From Lysobacteraceae bacterium (GTDB lineage Bacteria; Bdellovibrionota; UBA1018; JAGTJX01), in NCBI GenBank assembly GCA_023657465.1, contig JAGTJX010000003.1, forward strand, positions 862,830 through 926,829: 64,000 nucleotides of DNA, written 5' to 3'. Under the pieces are notes generated by a model that did not search any database, was not told the origin of the DNA, and saw only the letters and a list, made by a program, of their open reading frames with translations. A program made the position numbers and the translations under genes. Positions 52,472-61,780 of the stretch are shown here, piece by piece (the first letter of the stretch is position 1; the number at the start of each line of letters is the position of its first letter).

Positions 52472-55174
52472 TTAAATCACCATCCAGTTATCGCCTACTC
52501 CACTATTCACCTGAAGTGGGACTCTGAACTTCATCGCGTGAATCATGCAATCTTCGACAATTTTTTGGACTGCTTTCAATTCTTCTTCTGGGCAATCGAG
52601 CACGACTTCATCGTGAACTTGGATTGCTAGACGGGTCTTGAATCCTTTGGATTCAAGTTCTTCATCGATTGCGATCATCGCAAGTTTCATGAGGTCTGCT
52701 GCTGTCCCCTGAATGGGAGAGTTCATCGCCATGCGCTCAGCATTCGCCCGGATGGCCGAATTGCTAGAATGGATCTCTGGGAGTGGACGCTTACGACCGA
52801 GCTCAGTCTCAGCATAACCCAACTCCTTAGCAGTCGTGATGAGACCGTCTAAGTACTTCTTCACGCCACTGTAGCGCTCGAAGTACTTGTCGATGATGGA
52901 CTTGGCTTCACCTCTTGGGATTCCTAATTCTTGCGAAAGTCCAAACGCTGTCTTCCCATACATAAGACCGAAGTTCACAGCCTTGGCAACTGAGCGCTGC
53001 TCGTCTGTCACTTGATCTAGAGCCACATGATAAATTTCTGAAGCCGTTCTTCTATGCACATCTTCATTGATCTGAAACGAATGACAGAGATCCTTGTCTC
53101 CACTCATGTGTGCAAGGAGCCTGAGCTCAATCTGCGAATAATCCACAGCAAGGAGTTTCGATCCCTTCGAGGGTACGAACGCCTGACGAATGAGCCTGCC
53201 TCGCTGGCTTCGGATCGGGATATTCTGCAAATTAGGATCTGAGCTTGAGAGTCTTCCTGTCGCAGCCACAGTCTGCTGAAAACTTGCATGAAGCTTGCCT
53301 GTCTTCTGATTGATCATCTCAGGAATGGGATCAACATAGGTGCCTTTGAGTTTAGAGATCTCTCTATATTCAAGGAGAAGCTTAGGGACTTCGTGAAGTG
53401 GCGCAAGTGCTTCAAGTACGGAAGCATCTGTAGAGAATCCTGTTTTGGTTTTGCCTTGAGTAGGAAGTTTGAGCTCTTCAAACAGCAGAACGCCTAGTTG
53501 CTTAGGCGAGTTCAGATTCACTGGACCTTTAGTATACTTCTGGATCTTAAGTTCAATCTCTGCGATTTCTTTTTCGAATTCTTTTGAGAGTCCATTCAGA
53601 TACTTGGCATTCACATGAACTCCGAAGGTTTCCATCCTAGCGAGTACCTTCACGAGTGGAAGTTCGATCTCTGCGAAGACTCGCATGAGCTTTTCTTCAT
53701 TGAGCTTCTTCTCCATCACTTCCCAGAGTTTCCATGCAGCGAGAGCGTCTTCTCCCGAGTATCGGGTCGCTACATCGATGGGAACATCAGCAAACGAGAT
53801 CTGCTCCTTACCCTTACCCGCTACGTCGTCGTACTTCACCACTTCGTAGTCGAGGTACTTAAGACAGAGTGCCGCAAGATTATGCCGAGACGCTGGATCT
53901 AAAATATAATCAGCAATCATTGTGTCCGCTCCGATGCCTTCGGGGTTGAGACCTTGAGCAATCAATACACTGAAATCGTATTTGAGGTTCTGACCGATTT
54001 TTTTGTATTTGGGATTCTCTAGATAGGGTTTCAGCCTAGAGATGACATTCGCTCGATCCAACTGCTTGCCTGTCATATGTCCCACAGGAATATAGAATCC
54101 CTCATCGGAGTCCATCGCAAGAGCAATTCCTACGATCTCAGCATCGTGAGGGCTAAGAGACGTGGTCTCAAGATCAAACCCGAATTGCTTCGTCTTCTCA
54201 ATTTTCTCTAATACTTTTTTGAATGCTTCTTCAGTGTCGACGGTGGTGAATTTTCCCAATTTTGATTGGGTGAGGTCCACTGCTAACTTTTGATCTGCGA
54301 CTGATGCAGGAGCGCAGGCTAGTCCTGCCCACTTCGTGATGAGAGTATTGAACTCACATTCCTTCAGAAACTCAGTCAATCCATCGCTAAGAGAGAACTG
54401 GTATTCGAAGTCTTTGTCTTCCAAGTGAAGATCGACATCTTCTTTGAGCGTGACGAGATCATACGAAAGCTCTGCAGCCTTCACATGCTCCTTGAGCACT
54501 TCACCCTTCTTACCTGAGATCTTGCCATCGCGCGCTGCCTGGAGGATCCCTTCCATAGTGCCGTATTCTTGAATGAGTGTGACTGCAGACTTAGGTCCAA
54601 TAGATGGCACTCCTGGAATATTGTCAGAGCTATCACCGATCAGAGCCAAGTAATCACGGATCTGCACTGGTGAGACACCGAACTTCTCAGTAACTCCTGC
54701 GACATCATAGAATTTGTTGTTCATCGTATCGAGCACTTGAATTTGCTCGTCCACAAGCTGCATGAGATCCTTGTCACCAGTGACAATGAAGACTTTGGAC
54801 TTAGGGTGACGCTTCCGCCACTGCTTCGCCACTGTTGCAATGAGATCATCCGCTTCAATTCCAGCACGACGGTAAGAGTGAATCCCCATTTCCTTCACCA
54901 GTTTCTCAACCATGTCGAATTGTGGGATGAGATCATCGGGTGGAGCGGATCTATTGGCTTTGTATTCCTTGTAGGTTGTCTTCCTGAATGACGGCTCCTT
55001 CGAATCATAGAGCACAGCCATGTGTGAAGGCCCTCGTTCTTCGATGAGACGCTGAAGCATCGTCGCCACTCCATACACCGCGTTCGTTGGTATGCCCTTG
55101 GAATTAGAGAGCGCGCGAATAGCGTAAAATGCCCGGAAAATAAACGAGCTGATGTCGACTAAGTAGAGTTCCAT
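52472..55174 (-). CDS. polA: DNA polymerase I
   Basis: 900 residues with all three domains. The 5'-nuclease (about 1-290; DISSFIFRAFYAIR, GIEADDLIATVA, GDSSDNIPGVPSIGPKSA) is followed by a 3'-5' exonuclease that keeps its catalytic residues (FDLETTSLSP, GQNLKYDFSVL, YSGEDALAAW), so proofreading is likely active. The polymerase has DYSQIELRLLAH, RSVAKAVNFGLMYG and QVHDEVV. It starts 16 bp inside the RDD gene. Confidence 0.97.
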   Translation of the reverse strand: MELYLVDISSFIFRAFYAIRALSNSKGIPTNAVYGVATMLQRLIEERGPSHMAVLYDSKEPSFRKTTYKEYKANRSAPPDDLIPQFDMVEKLVKEMGIHSYRRAGIEADDLIATVAKQWRKRHPKSKVFIVTGDKDLMQLVDEQIQVLDTMNNKFYDVAGVTEKFGVSPVQIRDYLALIGDSSDNIPGVPSIGPKSAVTLIQEYGTMEGILQAARDGKISGKKGEVLKEHVKAAELSYDLVTLKEDVDLHLEDKDFEYQFSLSDGLTEFLKECEFNTLITKWAGLACAPASVADQKLAVDLTQSKLGKFTTVDTEEAFKKVLEKIEKTKQFGFDLETTSLSPHDAEIVGIALAMDSDEGFYIPVGHMTGKQLDRANVISRLKPYLENPKYKKIGQNLKYDFSVLIAQGLNPEGIGADTMIADYILDPASRHNLAALCLKYLDYEVVKYDDVAGKGKEQISFADVPIDVATRYSGEDALAAWKLWEVMEKKLNEEKLMRVFAEIELPLVKVLARMETFGVHVNAKYLNGLSKEFEKEIAEIELKIQKYTKGPVNLNSPKQLGVLLFEELKLPTQGKTKTGFSTDASVLEALAPLHEVPKLLLEYREISKLKGTYVDPIPEMINQKTGKLHASFQQTVAATGRLSSSDPNLQNIPIRSQRGRLIRQAFVPSKGSKLLAVDYSQIELRLLAHMSGDKDLCHSFQINEDVHRRTASEIYHVALDQVTDEQRSVAKAVNFGLMYGKTAFGLSQELGIPRGEAKSIIDKYFERYSGVKKYLDGLITTAKELGYAETELGRKRPLPEIHSSNSAIRANAERMAMNSPIQGTAADLMKLAMIAIDEELESKGFKTRLAIQVHDEVVLDCPEEELKAVQKIVEDCMIHAMKFRVPLQVNSGVGDNWMVI

Positions 55175-55599
55175 AATTTGTGATCACTGTGCACGACTTC
55201 GGTATCGGCCATGACATCCCCCAAGCGATGTCCTTGTTCTGTACGCATGAGTAAAAACGCTTCAATGAGGAGCATCGGCACTCCCATCACGACCATGATG
55301 AGCCAACCCCAAAACGGAATGATGGAAAAGAATGTCGCAACCCCTATCGGCGCGTTTCTGATGATCGAATCTCTGAGTCCAGCAGGCTGTCCACTCACAC
55401 GGCTTACGACCTTGAGGCCTACGACCATCTTGCCGAAGGATTGACCTCTAAACACACTCACTCCGATTGCATCCCCTACCATTGTGTAAATAAAACCAAT
55501 CAAAGGACCAAAAAATTGTGGAAGCACAATAGCCGCAAACACGAAGACCAAGAGATCTACTGATTTTGCGACAATTCGTTTTGAGGAGAGTGATTTCAT
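55159..55599 (-). CDS. RDD-family membrane protein
   Basis: 146 residues, three membrane helices. Family pattern: RIVAKSVDLLVFVF (Arg-Asp pair region), SVFRGQSFGKMVVGLKVV, LRDSIIRNAP and RTEQGHRLGDVMADTEVV. Role unknown; some relatives are ion antiporters. Overlaps gmhA by 4 bp and polA by 16 bp. Confidence 0.88.
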   Translation of the reverse strand: MKSLSSKRIVAKSVDLLVFVFAAIVLPQFFGPLIGFIYTMVGDAIGVSVFRGQSFGKMVVGLKVVSRVSGQPAGLRDSIIRNAPIGVATFFSIIPFWGWLIMVVMGVPMLLIEAFLLMRTEQGHRLGDVMADTEVVHSDHKLWNST

Positions 55600-56177
55600 A
55601 TGAAGAAACGATCGAGAACATCCACCAGAGAATGAAGTGCAAACAAATGTGATTCTTGAATGCGACTCGAATTAGGTCCTTCTTTCACACAAAGTTTTAC
55701 ATCACCTAAGCCCAGTAGTTTTCCACCGCCGCCGCCTGTTAGTACGATGATTTTGCATCCGATAGCCTTGGCAACTTCGACCGCTTTCAACACGTTAACG
55801 CTGTTTCCAGAAGTAGAGATCGCTAGGAGCACGTCTTCAGGTTTTGCAATGGCTTGAACCTGACGAACGAAGACTTGGTCGTAGCCATAGTCATTGCCGA
55901 TTGCAGTGAGATTAGATGAATCTGTAGTGAGTGCTATTGCAGGAAGTGGCTTACGCTCAATGAGCATGCGGCCCACCATCTCAGCTGCGATATGCTGAGC
56001 ATCTGCTGCTGATCCACCATTACCGATGATGAGGAGCTTTCCGCCCTTGCGTATAGAGTCTCCAATCAACTTTGATGCATTAACCAGTGCTGAACTGTAT
56101 TGATCAACAAATGCTTTCTGAATGCTCAATGATTCTGAATGAGTTTTTTTGACGTACTCGAGTGGGGTTTCAGCCAT
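55596..56177 (-). CDS. gmhA: Sedoheptulose-7-phosphate isomerase (SIS domain)
   Basis: Makes D-glycero-manno-heptose 7-phosphate for LPS core. 193 residues: LLIIGNGGSAADAQHIAAEMVGRM (phosphate loop), LTTDSSNLTAIGNDYGYDQVFVRQVQA and ISTSGNSVNVLKA are as in GmhA. DiaA-type paralogues are similar; the IGNDYGYDQVFVRQ segment favours GmhA. First gene of the gmhA-RDD-polA unit. Confidence 0.9.
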   Translation of the reverse strand: MAETPLEYVKKTHSESLSIQKAFVDQYSSALVNASKLIGDSIRKGGKLLIIGNGGSAADAQHIAAEMVGRMLIERKPLPAIALTTDSSNLTAIGNDYGYDQVFVRQVQAIAKPEDVLLAISTSGNSVNVLKAVEVAKAIGCKIIVLTGGGGGKLLGLGDVKLCVKEGPNSSRIQESHLFALHSLVDVLDRFFI

Positions 56178-56221
56178 ATTTGTGGTAACCTTAGACCAAT
56201 TTCTTAGGAAAGGAAATCGTT

Positions 56222-56554
56222 ATGGCAGGTACAAATACACTCACAGCAACTGACAGTAATTTTGACTCAGAAGTTCTAAAAAACAATGAGCTCACCATTG
56301 TAGATTTCTGGGCAGAGTGGTGCGGTCCATGCAAACAACTCGGTCCAAAAATCGATGAAATTGCTAGCGAGTACTCAGGCAAAGTGAAGGTTTACAAAAT
56401 GAACGTCGATGAAAACCCAGACGTTCCAACTCGCTTTCATATCCGCGGAATTCCTACTGTGATCTTCTTCAAAGGTGGACAAGTCGTTGACCAAGTGGTG
56501 GGCAATCAGTCCAAAGATGTGTTTGTTGAAGTCATCAACAAGCGCGGCGCGTAA
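56222..56554 (+). CDS. trxA: Thioredoxin
   Basis: 110 residues. The active site is DFWAEWCGPCKQLGPKI, with the cis-Pro in RGIPTVIFFKGG. No signal peptide, so cytosolic. AAGGAAA precedes the ATG. It is divergent from gmhA across a 44-bp gap and convergent with the ExbD genes. Confidence 0.97.
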   Translation: MAGTNTLTATDSNFDSEVLKNNELTIVDFWAEWCGPCKQLGPKIDEIASEYSGKVKVYKMNVDENPDVPTRFHIRGIPTVIFFKGGQVVDQVVGNQSKDVFVEVINKRGA

Positions 56555-56576
56555 TTTTTTTAGATTAAAAAAAGAA

Positions 56577-57158
56577 TCACATGACTTCGCGTTTCATCGC
56601 GAGAAGTCTGAATACTCGATAACCAGCTGCGCCAGCGGTGTACATCACCTTTCGCAGTGTATCGTAACTGATCCTCTTATCTGCTTGAATGGCTAAGATT
56701 CCATCAAACGGAAGTGGCGCACCCTTATCATCTCTCGCTTGGGACTTGGCTCGGAGGAGCTCGGACTTGTCCTTTGCTTTCACCAGAGCATCAAACAGCG
56801 GCATGATTCGGAATCCGCGTTCATCGAGATCACCCTTCTTAAACGCATAAGTCACTTCCTCCTTAGAAGTATTGAGATCTGCGGTCGTATTGAAATCCAA
56901 AATCCTCTCGGATTCGAAAGTCATTGCTTCAGGTGTGATCACGAGATGCAAACTATCAGGCGGATTGAGCTCGGACTTGGAATAAGGAATTTGAATTCCC
57001 TTCACACTAGAAAAATTATTCTGAGAAGTAGAGTAGCTCTTGAGTAAGAAAACAAGAATGATGACGAGAACGTCCATCATAGAAGTCAATTGAAGTTCGA
57101 ACGAACTATCAATCCTACGGCGAGCTCTACGATTTCGAATTGAACCGCGAAATCCCAT
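56577..57158 (-). CDS. ExbD/TolR-type protein, second copy
   Basis: 193 residues. One N-terminal membrane helix (LTSMMDVLVIILVFLLKSYS) carrying the proton-path Asp in MMDVLVI, then a periplasmic domain ending ILAIQADKRISYDTLRKVMYTAGAAGYRVFRL. An Arg-rich cytosolic start (RGSIRNRRARRRIDSSFE). It directly follows the first ExbD. Confidence 0.88.
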   Translation of the reverse strand: MGFRGSIRNRRARRRIDSSFELQLTSMMDVLVIILVFLLKSYSTSQNNFSSVKGIQIPYSKSELNPPDSLHLVITPEAMTFESERILDFNTTADLNTSKEEVTYAFKKGDLDERGFRIMPLFDALVKAKDKSELLRAKSQARDDKGAPLPFDGILAIQADKRISYDTLRKVMYTAGAAGYRVFRLLAMKREVM

Positions 57159-57704
57159 TTAGGAGTCCCCCAGAAGATTCCCGAAAACAATCTCGGAGAA
57201 TAAATTTTTCACCACTTCGTCGACACCTGTCGTTTCGTTCTTAAGGGCGATGGGAGGATCAGTAGGCTCTAGTCCTCGAGAGGTATCCATCACGGAAACT
57301 AAGATGTCGTAGTTCACGCCACCTTCGGGTGCGAATACGATTTTGGTTTCCTTCGGGAACTGCTGTTTGATCTTCACTAGAGCATCATGAACTTGAGTGA
57401 GGTCAGGCTTACCGGGTTCGAGTGCTGGAATCTTCTTCGCAGTGATTCTCTCAAACGGACTCCAGATCTCTACTTCGTTTGATCTTAAAGTAAGCGTGAG
57501 CTGGAGTGGCTTCTCTTTCATCACTACATCATTGATCGACTTAGAAGCGACAGGAGCTTGAGACTCGACTGCTACTAAGGTGAGGAACGACATCGTGAAG
57601 AGCAAGAATGAGATCATCGTAATGAGAGCGTCCAACATCGGAACTAAGTTCAGTTCGATGTTCTTCTTATTCGATTTTCTTAAAAGACTCGGCCGTTTGA
57701 GCAC
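57159..57704 (-). CDS. ExbD/TolR-type protein, first copy
   Basis: 181 residues. The proton-path Asp is in NLVPMLDALITMISFLLF. The periplasmic part contains KIVFAPEGGVNYDILVSVMDTSRG. Low similarity to the second copy, so the motor probably uses an ExbD heterodimer. Confidence 0.88.
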   Translation of the reverse strand: MLKRPSLLRKSNKKNIELNLVPMLDALITMISFLLFTMSFLTLVAVESQAPVASKSINDVVMKEKPLQLTLTLRSNEVEIWSPFERITAKKIPALEPGKPDLTQVHDALVKIKQQFPKETKIVFAPEGGVNYDILVSVMDTSRGLEPTDPPIALKNETTGVDEVVKNLFSEIVFGNLLGDS

Positions 57705-57710
57705 TAACGG

Positions 57711-58376
57711 TTACTCCTGTTCGCTGGAATGGCGATATTTACGTGCAGAAAGTAGATCCATGAGTTTCACACCGAATTCATCGATCTCTTCTAAGATCTT
57801 AGTCGCTCGGTTAGAAAGGATTGAGTGAGCCACCATGGTGAAAATCGCTGTCACAAGTCCGAACGCTGTAGCGTTCATCGCTTCAGCGATACCCGCAGAG
57901 AGAATCGCTTGTCGCTGTGCTGGATCTGCAAGAGCAACAGCGTTGAATGACTTAATCAGACCCGTGATCGTTCCTAATAATCCCAAGAGAGTGGCGATAT
58001 TCGCAATGAGTGCAAGATACGGAAGACGTTTCTCAAGTTTTGGAATCACTTCCAAGCTTGCTGCATCGATTGCGTTTTGAATTTGTGATTGATCACGTGA
58101 AGCGCGCTGTAGACCTGATTTGATCACCTTTGCTAAAGCTGCTTTTCCAGCACCATTACAAACTCGGATCGCTCCATCCAGATCGTTTGCTAAAATATAT
58201 TTTTGAACTTCGAACATGAAGGAAGTTCCATCGACATTGTAATGTCCAAACAGTCTGATGAATCGCTCGATGACAAGTGCTACCGAAACCGCAAATGCGA
58301 CTGCGATGGGCATGACCCAGAAACCGCCTTGTTGAAACATGATGATAAAACCTTGGATTGCGCCTGCTTGCTCCAT
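57711..58376 (-). CDS. MotA/TolQ/ExbB proton-channel protein
   Basis: 221 residues from ATG 58376, preferred to the upstream start at 58442 because GGAGG lies nine bases before it. Three membrane helices: FWVMPIAVAFAVSVALVIERF, then LALIANIATLLGLLGTITGLIKSF and AEAMNATAFGLVTAIFTMVAHSI. First gene of an ExbB-ExbD-ExbD operon that could energise a TonB- or Tol-type system. No TonB or TolA is in the window. Confidence 0.92.
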   Translation of the reverse strand: MEQAGAIQGFIIMFQQGGFWVMPIAVAFAVSVALVIERFIRLFGHYNVDGTSFMFEVQKYILANDLDGAIRVCNGAGKAALAKVIKSGLQRASRDQSQIQNAIDAASLEVIPKLEKRLPYLALIANIATLLGLLGTITGLIKSFNAVALADPAQRQAILSAGIAEAMNATAFGLVTAIFTMVAHSILSNRATKILEEIDEFGVKLMDLLSARKYRHSSEQE

Positions 58377-58456
58377 CTGATTGATCCTCCCGATCAGTAT
58401 ATTATTAAGGATAACCGATGGTTGAGCAGCGTCAAACGTCATGATTTTGGCGACAA

Positions 58457-59185
58457 TTAGTCTGCTGGAGTAAATCGAAGTAACCGATAACCCATCATAC
58501 CTAGAGTGCTAGTATCAGCATTATCTGTAAAAGATTCACAATCACTGATGTATTGATCCCCTTCCATGTTGTAAACGACTGAACATTCATACTTGTCCTT
58601 CTCATTTGGAATGACATCTACGACTGTTACCCAATGCCAATTCGTTAGCGAGTATTTAAGTAAAACTGGAGTGGGTTGAATTAAAACCGAATAAACACCA
58701 CGGTTTCGACTTGCAGTTGGATTAGCATTTGGAAATTTAGACCAATACAAAGTTGCTTTCAGTTCTAATAAAAACTCATTTGATGTCTCAGGCTTTACAA
58801 CTGACCATTCACCTTTTGGACAAAAGAGTGCTGTGTATTGACGCTCACTAAAGAGTTTTTTGAGTGTTTTTTTCAATGTTTTAGGCTGCGAACCAGGAGT
58901 GAGGTCATACGCTCCGTAAGCCTCTACACCCTTAGGAGAGACATGTTTTCCGCACATCATAGTCGTAATATTAGCTGCAGCTGTTTGGCCGCACTTACCT
59001 TCATATCCAGAAAACTCAGGAACGGGCTGTGGGCTAGAAATTGTTTCATCAGGGCAAACATGAAGAGTTGCTTTCTCCATGAGAGGCTTTATTCCCTGAT
59101 CATAGTTAGTAATTTTTTTTGAGCAAAGCACGACCTTAATTTCAGCATAAGAAGCAAAACTGAATAAAAAAACAAACAGCATCAT
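58457..59185 (-). CDS. Secreted papain-like (C39-type) protein
   Basis: 242 residues with a signal peptide (MLFVFLFSFASYA). GKCGQTAAANITTMMCG (Cys65) and TNWHWVTVVDV (His184) followed by a Asp/Asn-containing strand form the Cys-His arrangement of C39/papain-like peptidases. Several further cysteines suggest disulfides in the periplasm. Substrate unknown. It lies 15 bp upstream of the extended ExbB frame. Confidence 0.6.
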   Translation of the reverse strand: MMLFVFLFSFASYAEIKVVLCSKKITNYDQGIKPLMEKATLHVCPDETISSPQPVPEFSGYEGKCGQTAAANITTMMCGKHVSPKGVEAYGAYDLTPGSQPKTLKKTLKKLFSERQYTALFCPKGEWSVVKPETSNEFLLELKATLYWSKFPNANPTASRNRGVYSVLIQPTPVLLKYSLTNWHWVTVVDVIPNEKDKYECSVVYNMEGDQYISDCESFTDNADTSTLGMMGYRLLRFTPAD

Positions 59186-59333
59186 ACTTCATCTATAAAG
59201 CAATTGAAGTGCCACTCTCAGTGGCTGAGAGCGTTGAAACAATTGAGTTTTATATGATTTTAGTAACAAAATCTGACTATGAAATAGACAGCTGTGCTTT
59301 TGTTAAACAGGTTTTCAAGGTACAAGTAATCCT

Positions 59334-61088
59334 ATGCAACGTTTCGCTATTCAGGCTGCTGAACTCATCGCCGATTCCCTAGGGAAACCCTTCACTGTAG
59401 AGGAACTCTCCATTCCACAGGATAGAACTCACGGTGACTTCGCCTTCCCTTGCTTCAAAATGGCAAAGGAACTGAGAAAAGCACCTCCCGAAATCGCAAA
59501 AGATTTCGCTTCGAAGATCCAATCTTCTGCACACAAATATTTAAGTTCATTCACGGTTGCGTCTGTTGGCCCATTCGTCAACTTCACCGTCACTCGTGAA
59601 GCAGCGATGAACGCATTCCTTCCTCAAATTCTAGAAGGTGCTGATTGTGGATCATTTGGAAAGTTGAAGCCTGGTTCACGTGGCAAGTGGACTCTCGAAT
59701 TCAGCTCACCCAATATCGCAAAGCCTTTTAATATTTATCACCTTCGAGGAACAGCTCTCGGCGCTGCTCTCTCTCGAGCGGGTGTACACCGTGGATTCGA
59801 TGTCGTAAAAATCAATCACTTAGGTGATTGGGGAACACAATACGGTAAACTTGCTGTCGCGTTCAAACTCTACAAAAACGAAATGCCAGCCAATCCCACG
59901 ATTCCTGATTTGGTGAACATCTACGTGAAGTTCCACCAAGATCTCGAGAAAGATCCCACACTCGAAGATCAAGCTCGCCAGGCATTTGTTAATCTCGAAA
60001 ACAACGAACCCGAAATCACAGCCCTGTGGAAGAACTGTGTAGAGATCGCGCTCAAAGAATTCACAGCAACCTACAAAAGACTCGATATCGAGTTCGATCA
60101 TTACTGGGGTGAGAGCTTCTACAAGGACTTACTGAAGCCACTTGTTCAAAAACTAAAAGATCAAAAACTATTAGTCGAAAGCGAAGGCGCATGGATTGTT
60201 CCTGTCACCGACCGTGAAGGCCGAGAGATTCCTCCTTGCATCTTGGAGAAGAAAGACGGCGCTTCGATTTATGCAACTCGAGATCTCGCGGCTGCAATCT
60301 ATCGCCATGACAAGTTCAAGTTCGATCGCATGACTTACATCGTAGGCCAAGAGCAGAAGCTTCATTTTCAGCAAGTCTTCGGTGTACTCCGCAAGATGGG
60401 GTTCGAGTGGGAGAAAGTCTGTGAGCATGTCGCTACAGGCCTCTACCGATTCAAAGATGCTAAAATGTCTACTCGCAAAGGCAACTTCGTCACGCTTGAT
60501 AGCGTCCTTGAAGAAGCCAAAACAAAATCAAAAGAATTACTCATCGCTCGCACTCAAGATACGCGCACTCAATACCAAGACTTCCCTGGTGGCTACGATG
60601 GATTCATTGAGGAGACTTCAGAAGCAGTCGCAATTGGTGCTGTCGTATTCCATGACCTCTCTACAGATCCTGCACGTGATGTAGAATTCGACTTGGATAG
60701 AGTCGTGAGTTTCGAAGGCGAGACTGGACCTTACCTTCAATACGCTTATATCAGGTGCTTGAGCATCTTAAGGAAAGCAGGACGTGATGCTGATTTCAAC
60801 CCTGCTCTCATCGCTCGGCTTACTCATCCAGCTGAACTCACTCTCGTGAAACAGTTGGGACTCTTCGGAACACATCTGGATCGCACACTGAATTTCGCCA
60901 AGGCTTCTCAGCTTTGTAACTTCCTCATTGATGTCTCTAAGGACTTCGGACACTTCTATAGAGAGTGCCATGTGATGGGAGATGACCCAGAACTCACCAG
61001 TGCACGTCTCATGCTCGTCGAGTCCACTCGCAGGATCATGGGCTTGGGCATGAAGATCTTAGGCGTTCCAAGACCGAGCCGAATGTAA
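59334..61088 (+). CDS. argS: Arginyl-tRNA synthetase
   Basis: Class I synthetase, 584 residues. The N-terminal add-1 domain (about 1-110) precedes SSPNIAKPFNIYHLRGT, INHLGDWGTQYGKL, the KDAKMSTRKGN signature and the anticodon-binding DALR domain (LQYAYIRCLSILRKAG onward). The HIGH motif, usually HxGH after KPF, reads NIYH: both the first His and the Gly are replaced. The rest of the active site is normal, so I expect a functional variant. Confidence 0.95.
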   Translation: MQRFAIQAAELIADSLGKPFTVEELSIPQDRTHGDFAFPCFKMAKELRKAPPEIAKDFASKIQSSAHKYLSSFTVASVGPFVNFTVTREAAMNAFLPQILEGADCGSFGKLKPGSRGKWTLEFSSPNIAKPFNIYHLRGTALGAALSRAGVHRGFDVVKINHLGDWGTQYGKLAVAFKLYKNEMPANPTIPDLVNIYVKFHQDLEKDPTLEDQARQAFVNLENNEPEITALWKNCVEIALKEFTATYKRLDIEFDHYWGESFYKDLLKPLVQKLKDQKLLVESEGAWIVPVTDREGREIPPCILEKKDGASIYATRDLAAAIYRHDKFKFDRMTYIVGQEQKLHFQQVFGVLRKMGFEWEKVCEHVATGLYRFKDAKMSTRKGNFVTLDSVLEEAKTKSKELLIARTQDTRTQYQDFPGGYDGFIEETSEAVAIGAVVFHDLSTDPARDVEFDLDRVVSFEGETGPYLQYAYIRCLSILRKAGRDADFNPALIARLTHPAELTLVKQLGLFGTHLDRTLNFAKASQLCNFLIDVSKDFGHFYRECHVMGDDPELTSARLMLVESTRRIMGLGMKILGVPRPSRM

Positions 61089-61090
61089 CC

Positions 61091-61360
61091 CCGCTCCCGT
61101 TCGTACGTCTGATATTTTACTCCTATCTATCCAAACGACCAGCTTGCTGAGTTTCATGCCAGCGGATGCGTGCTCCCTTTTTCTTTTTCAAACCGCACTC
61201 GAACGGGCTCCTGCCCTTTTATGGGAGCGCATCCAGCTCCATAAAATCTCGTGCTCATTGAAAAAGAAAGAGGGAGAGGCATGCAAAGCAGGAGCTGTAC
61301 TCAGCAAGCTGGTCGTTTGGATAGATAGGGATAGAGAATGAGATGTACGAACGGGAGCGG
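61091..61360. repeat. 270-bp imperfect palindrome filling a convergent gap
   Basis: Starts two bases after the argS stop and ends two bases before the stop of the next (minus-strand) gene. Terminal 16 bases (CCGCTCCCGTTCGTAC) are perfectly complementary. 61122-61152 and 61299-61329 give a further 31-bp perfect stem, and the CTTTTTCAA/TTGAAAAAG region a third. The centre has its own stem (TTTTATGG...CCATAAAA). An internal CGAACGGG can also pair with the outer ends, so alternative folds exist. Could be a bidirectional terminator, a MITE, or a structured RNA. Confidence 0.85.
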
Positions 61361-61362
61361 AA

Positions 61363-61734
61363 TTAGTTCGACTCAGTATCAGTCTGATCGAGGATCACAT
61401 GAGCAAGCTCAAGATCTGTGACTTGCTCGTCTAGCTTCTTGAACTCATCGGACTCGCGCATCTTGCTCATCAATGATCGAAGTAACTCTGAAGAGCCTTC
61501 GCCTTCGTTCATGATGAATATTGCTGCGTCTTCAGCGATGACATTCATCGCAGCTTCTTTGTTCTTCGAAGATTCCTGAACTGATCCTGTATCAGAAGCA
61601 ACCAAGTAAACCGCAACTGCTGTCACAGCTAGTCCACCAATCGTTGTCCATGTGAGTGTCGAGAGTGCCTGGGCTCTCGGAGCAGAAACACTGAGGGTAA
61701 CGATGGTCAAGAGTGACAAGATTAAGTTTTTCAT
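61363..61734 (-). CDS. Small secreted protein, paralogue of the gene at 63651
   Basis: 123 residues with a signal peptide (LSLLTIVTLSVSAPRAQA), a short hydrophobic segment (IGGLAVTAVAVYLVA) and a conserved C-terminal region NVIAEDAAIFIMNEGE...LRSLMSKMRESDEF, DLELAHVIL. The same blocks occur at 63651-63998. It follows the Lnb/zincin gene and may serve it. Function unknown. Confidence 0.7.
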   Translation of the reverse strand: MKNLILSLLTIVTLSVSAPRAQALSTLTWTTIGGLAVTAVAVYLVASDTGSVQESSKNKEAAMNVIAEDAAIFIMNEGEGSSELLRSLMSKMRESDEFKKLDEQVTDLELAHVILDQTDTESN

Positions 61735-61780
61735 AGGGCCAGCGTATCCGTGAACTGAAGCACGGTCAAGCTGCAGAGGG

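Noticed and set aside
59211-59231. CTCTCA/TGAGAG stem before argS as a T-box or attenuator
   Set aside because: Only 6 bp, no T-run and no T-box core.
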